DNA from: Hirudinaria manillensis
Lineage: Eukaryota > Annelida > Clitellata > Hirudinida > Hirudinidae
Length of the DNA stretch: 64,000 nt
Direction of reading: 5' to 3'
NCBI GenBank assembly: GCA_034509925.1
Contig: CM067534.1
Location: forward strand, 9,287,501 to 9,351,500
Shown here: positions 61,102 to 64,000 of the stretch, in pieces
Layout: every line of letters begins with the position of its first letter
Numbering within the stretch: position 1 is the first letter of the stretch
The notes under the pieces: generated by a model
What the model was told of the DNA's origin: nothing
The model's database searches: none
Seen by the model: only the letters and a program-made list of their open reading frames with translations
Position numbers and translations under genes: made by a program

Positions 61102-64000
61102 ATGACTTTACCATTTCTACCTGGGAACTCTTTCGACAGAAATGTTTGTATTTTTAAACTTTCAAATGAAATTATTGACTATTAATAGATTCTCTAGCCT
61201 GATAGGCATTCGATTTTTTGTGTTATATTTTGTCAAACTACTTTATATTTTTAAAAGATGTTTTTAAATTAATTAAAATAAATTAAATAAATTAAGATCT
61301 AAGTTTTGTGGAATTAAACGGTCCAATCTTTAAAATTAGTTTCTCGAATCCCCATGCGAACAAAACAATAATGTTAACATTCTTAGATCTATGGACTATT
61401 TAGAAAATTCTTGACTGACCAACTTTCTTTTCCAAGGTCGGTAGAACTGCTTTCCAAAAATCTCAGAAATTTTTCTACAGCAACAACATTCAAACGAATG
61501 TCTTCAACAACAAAGAAAGAGCAATTGATCTCAGCGCTCTTCAGCCGAGCCACCACTTTTCCAATAAGCCGGCAGTTCCTTCTTGGGTCGTTTATGACAA
61601 ACAAGTTCTCAGTTTTGATGGATTTTCTTGCGAATCTGTAACTGAAAGGCCTGACGAGAGCCAAAGGGTTCACCGGTGCAAAATCTACTACTTTTTGGAA
61701 GACGGAACCATGAAAATAACTGAACCTAAAGAAGATAATTCTGGCATGGAGCAAGGTATTCATTTTTAAACGCCGATACTTTCGATCGTGCTGAACAGAC
61801 TAAAGATGAAAATAATAAATAAATTGCTCTCCTAATGAAGACTAAATTTGGGAATTATTTATTTACCAATTTAGATAACATTTACACATTTACAAAATAA
61901 ATATTTCATAATATTATGTATTTACCATAGAAATAAGCTTCCAATTTAAATATATTACTTTTATTTATTTAATTTCAGGCGTATTGGTCAAGAGACACCA
62001 CGTGAACAAACCATCTCCAAATGGAGATGACATTTACACTGTCGACGATTTGAACATTGGAAGTCGTTTGTTTATTTACGGAATTTCATACACACTGACA
62101 GATTGCGATGAATTCACGAAGAGGTTTTTGAGGAAAATCGGAGTAAAATTGGGTGAACCGATGATGATAGCGACGAGGGAAAAGGTAGTCGTAACCGAAC
62201 CTTTGCTATCATTTGCTATTAAAGACAAATTTGTATGTCGACGATGTATTGCATCAACTAATTTAGTGATAGATTTATCTCACGAGGAATAGAATTTCAA
62301 GAATTATAAACAAAATAATTTAAAATCGCACAGAAAAATGTCAGAGAACAAAAAACCACAGAATTCAAAAACAAGGAATCGAAATTCTGGAAGTATGACG
62401 GTCAGATATTGAAGTTCTTTTGTCTTTGGGAAGATGAGAGCAATCAAGAAAGAAGAAAGATGGTCCTTAAGTACTACTTGACAGACGATACCATTGAGAT
62501 CAGTGAGGTTGGTGCGGGATATTTCAAAACTGAAATGCATATTTATCTTTGGATGGTCATTTTTTTTAACAAACTTAAACTTCGATCTGAAAATCACAAC
62601 AAAATTTAAAAAAAAAAGGTACACAAGCCAAATTCCGGCAGAGAAGGTATAACCTTCTTGAATCGATGTAAACTGCCAAAGCAGAGGAAATGCCTGGATG
62701 TGCCTGGAAATTCAGCTTCAAATCATCTGCTGTTGAACGTCTTTGAGAACAAAAACAAGACCCACAGGTGTATGATGGACAGTGCTCAGGTTAACGAGAA
62801 TGAATTGTTTGTTTTTTTTTTATAAATTTCCTCTTATTTTCAATTTAACAACTTTAATAACTTTATTCGTTAAAATGTAAACAAATGAATGTTCGAACGT
62901 GTATGTGTATTTCCTATTCCAAGTGATTTAAAACATGTTTAAACATCATCTTTTATGATAAATTCTCTATAAGTTCATAATTAATATTTAGTAAAATGTT
63001 AAATATTACGTACAAATCAGCAATTTTTTTTTAAATTCTGATTTTCCAATTTATGAATTGCTCTCACAAACAGGTGGGCGACTCGCTCGACTCTTACCTG
63101 GATTGTGACTTGAGACTGGGGTCTCTGATCGACGTCTTTGGCAGGAAGTTCTTGCTCTGCGATTGCGACAATTTCACCAAGGAATTTTACAGGAACAAAT
63201 ACGGAATCAGTGAGAAAATTAATTATTATTTTAAACGATAAGGATTCAATGGCTCGATAGCCACCTCATAGGAGCAGGTCAAGGGGTTAGGTTAAAGTTA
63301 AGGTTAGGGTTAGGGTTATCTACTAAAGATCCCCGGCCGTGAGTTGGCCTTCTTGCATGTCATTTCTCTAACATTTAGCACGAGTTGACAGTATATAATA
63401 AGGATGACTAGCAAGTCCGACATAATTTTCAGCAAACTTTATTCCAATCGAATTGGAATCCAACGCCGAATCACATCGACCGACCGTGCCACTCCCACCG
63501 CCTTACAACGGATTCGGTAGCCACGAGGACAGCCTCAACTCTTCAGTACAACTCATACCTCGGCCGCCCAGGAAGGATTTCATCAAATTCTTGACCAACG
63601 ACAGACAGGGTCTCGACGGCAACGTACTCAGATATTCTGCTCAGCTGGTGACAGAAGATGACATCGATGCTGCTAGGAGGTTCATCATGTCCTTCTATCT
63701 TGTCGACGACACTTTGCAAATATACGAAGTCGTTGCAAAGAACTCGGGTGAGATTTTAACAGTCGAATAGTTTCAAGTCGGTTGATTTGATTTGTTTGAA
63801 CGTTTGTTTGTCTTAGCGTTTCCTTCAAAACTCTGTTTTGGGTTGTTGGATTATATGGTGTTGATAGTAAATCGGTCGAGAAAAAGCGCTACATAAATTA
63901 CAACCTAAATAATCCTAGGCCTCACAGGAGGGAGGTATCTCGAGCGATGCAAAGTTCCAAAACCAGGGCAGGAGAAACGCTTGAGAAGTCTGCCGGAATA
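61102..64000 (+). CDS. EFHC2: EFHC2-like DM10-domain axonemal protein, 3' end cut by window edge
   Basis: Ciliary doublet-microtubule inner protein of the EFHC family (three DM10 domains, then an EF-hand region outside this window). Eight exons so far: 61102-61143, 61437-61755, 61979-62184, 62376-62507, 62619-62789, 63074-63209, 63433-63747, 63919-64000. The start MTLPFLPGNSFDRNVG matches EFHC2 MALPLLPGNSFNRNVG. DM10-1 covers exons 2-3 (VVYDKQVLSFDG, IYYFLEDGTM, DCDEFTKRFLRKIGVK), DM10-2 exons 4-6 (YDGQILKFFCLWEDE, KYYLTDDTIEI, DCDNFTKEFYRNKYGI), DM10-3 exons 7-8 (PPYNGFGSHEDSLNSS, FYLVDDTLQIYE). FLRKIGVK and FFCLW favour EFHC2 over EFHC1. The acceptor of exon 4 is uncertain: 62376 keeps frame but has a poor pyrimidine tract. 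Confidence 0.92.
63290..63318 (+). repeat. Short TTAGGG run
   Basis: GGTTAAAGTTAAGG followed by TTAGGG units (about three) in the intron between EFHC2-like exons 6 and 7. Confidence 0.8.
63878..63905 (-). repeat. Second TTTATGTAGCGCT motif
   Basis: Reverse complement of the motif in the 6595-6745 block, lying 15-30 bp upstream of the acceptor of EFHC2-like exon 8. Too short to define an element. Confidence 0.4.

Overview
This window is nuclear DNA of a multicellular animal. Thirteen intron-containing protein genes are packed into 64 kb, with mostly 50-500 bp GT-AG introns, AT-rich non-coding DNA and very many microsatellites. The genes are animal ones (STAT, myosin XVIII, doublecortin-like kinase, DP1, an EFHC-type ciliary protein). 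A CCCTAA/TTAGGG-type array sits inside one intron; this fits the ancestral animal telomere repeat and argues against insects (TTAGG) and nematodes (TTAGGC). I take it to be an invertebrate with a compact genome, possibly a spiralian, but the phylum cannot be fixed from this sequence.

Layout: 1-10541 (-) ABCC5-like ABC exporter, cut by the window edge in NBD2; 11074-14557 (+) doublecortin-like kinase; 14850-16390 (-) UBA plus peptidyl-tRNA hydrolase 2; 17854-31969 (-) a complete 35-exon myosin XVIII with N-terminal PDZ; 32083-33427 (+) a probable gene I do not recognise; 33943-35635 (-) zeta-crystallin/quinone oxidoreductase; 36460-39874 (+) E2F partner DP1; 41491-42778 (+) TPD52 family; 43080-47791 (-) ribophorin II; 48245-49901 (+) mitochondrial ribosomal protein uL2m; 50070-56683 (-) STAT; 57594-60483 (+) a transferrin-receptor/NAALADase-like membrane protein lacking the peptidase metal ligands; 61102-64000 (+) EFHC2-like DM10 protein, cut by the window edge.

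I built exon chains by hand. Coding lengths of the complete recognised genes are multiples of three and every junction is phase-consistent, so most boundaries should be right to the base. Starts were chosen from family N-termini. The genes do not form a pathway. The shared theme is architecture: five head-to-head pairs (ABCC5/DCLK, MYO18A/unknown, CRYZ/TFDP1, RPN2/MRPL2, STAT/NAALAD-like) with 113-910 bp between start codons, tail-to-tail pairs as close as 168 bp, and introns enlarged by local tandem repeats, some touching splice sites. I see no operon, CRISPR array, integrated virus, rRNA or convincing tRNA. The most interesting items are the inactive-looking peptidase homologue, the unrecognised gene divergent from MYO18A, two unrelated long-period repeats in RPN2 introns, non-GT donors in DCLK and CRYZ, and E2F-like sites at the promoter of the E2F partner gene.
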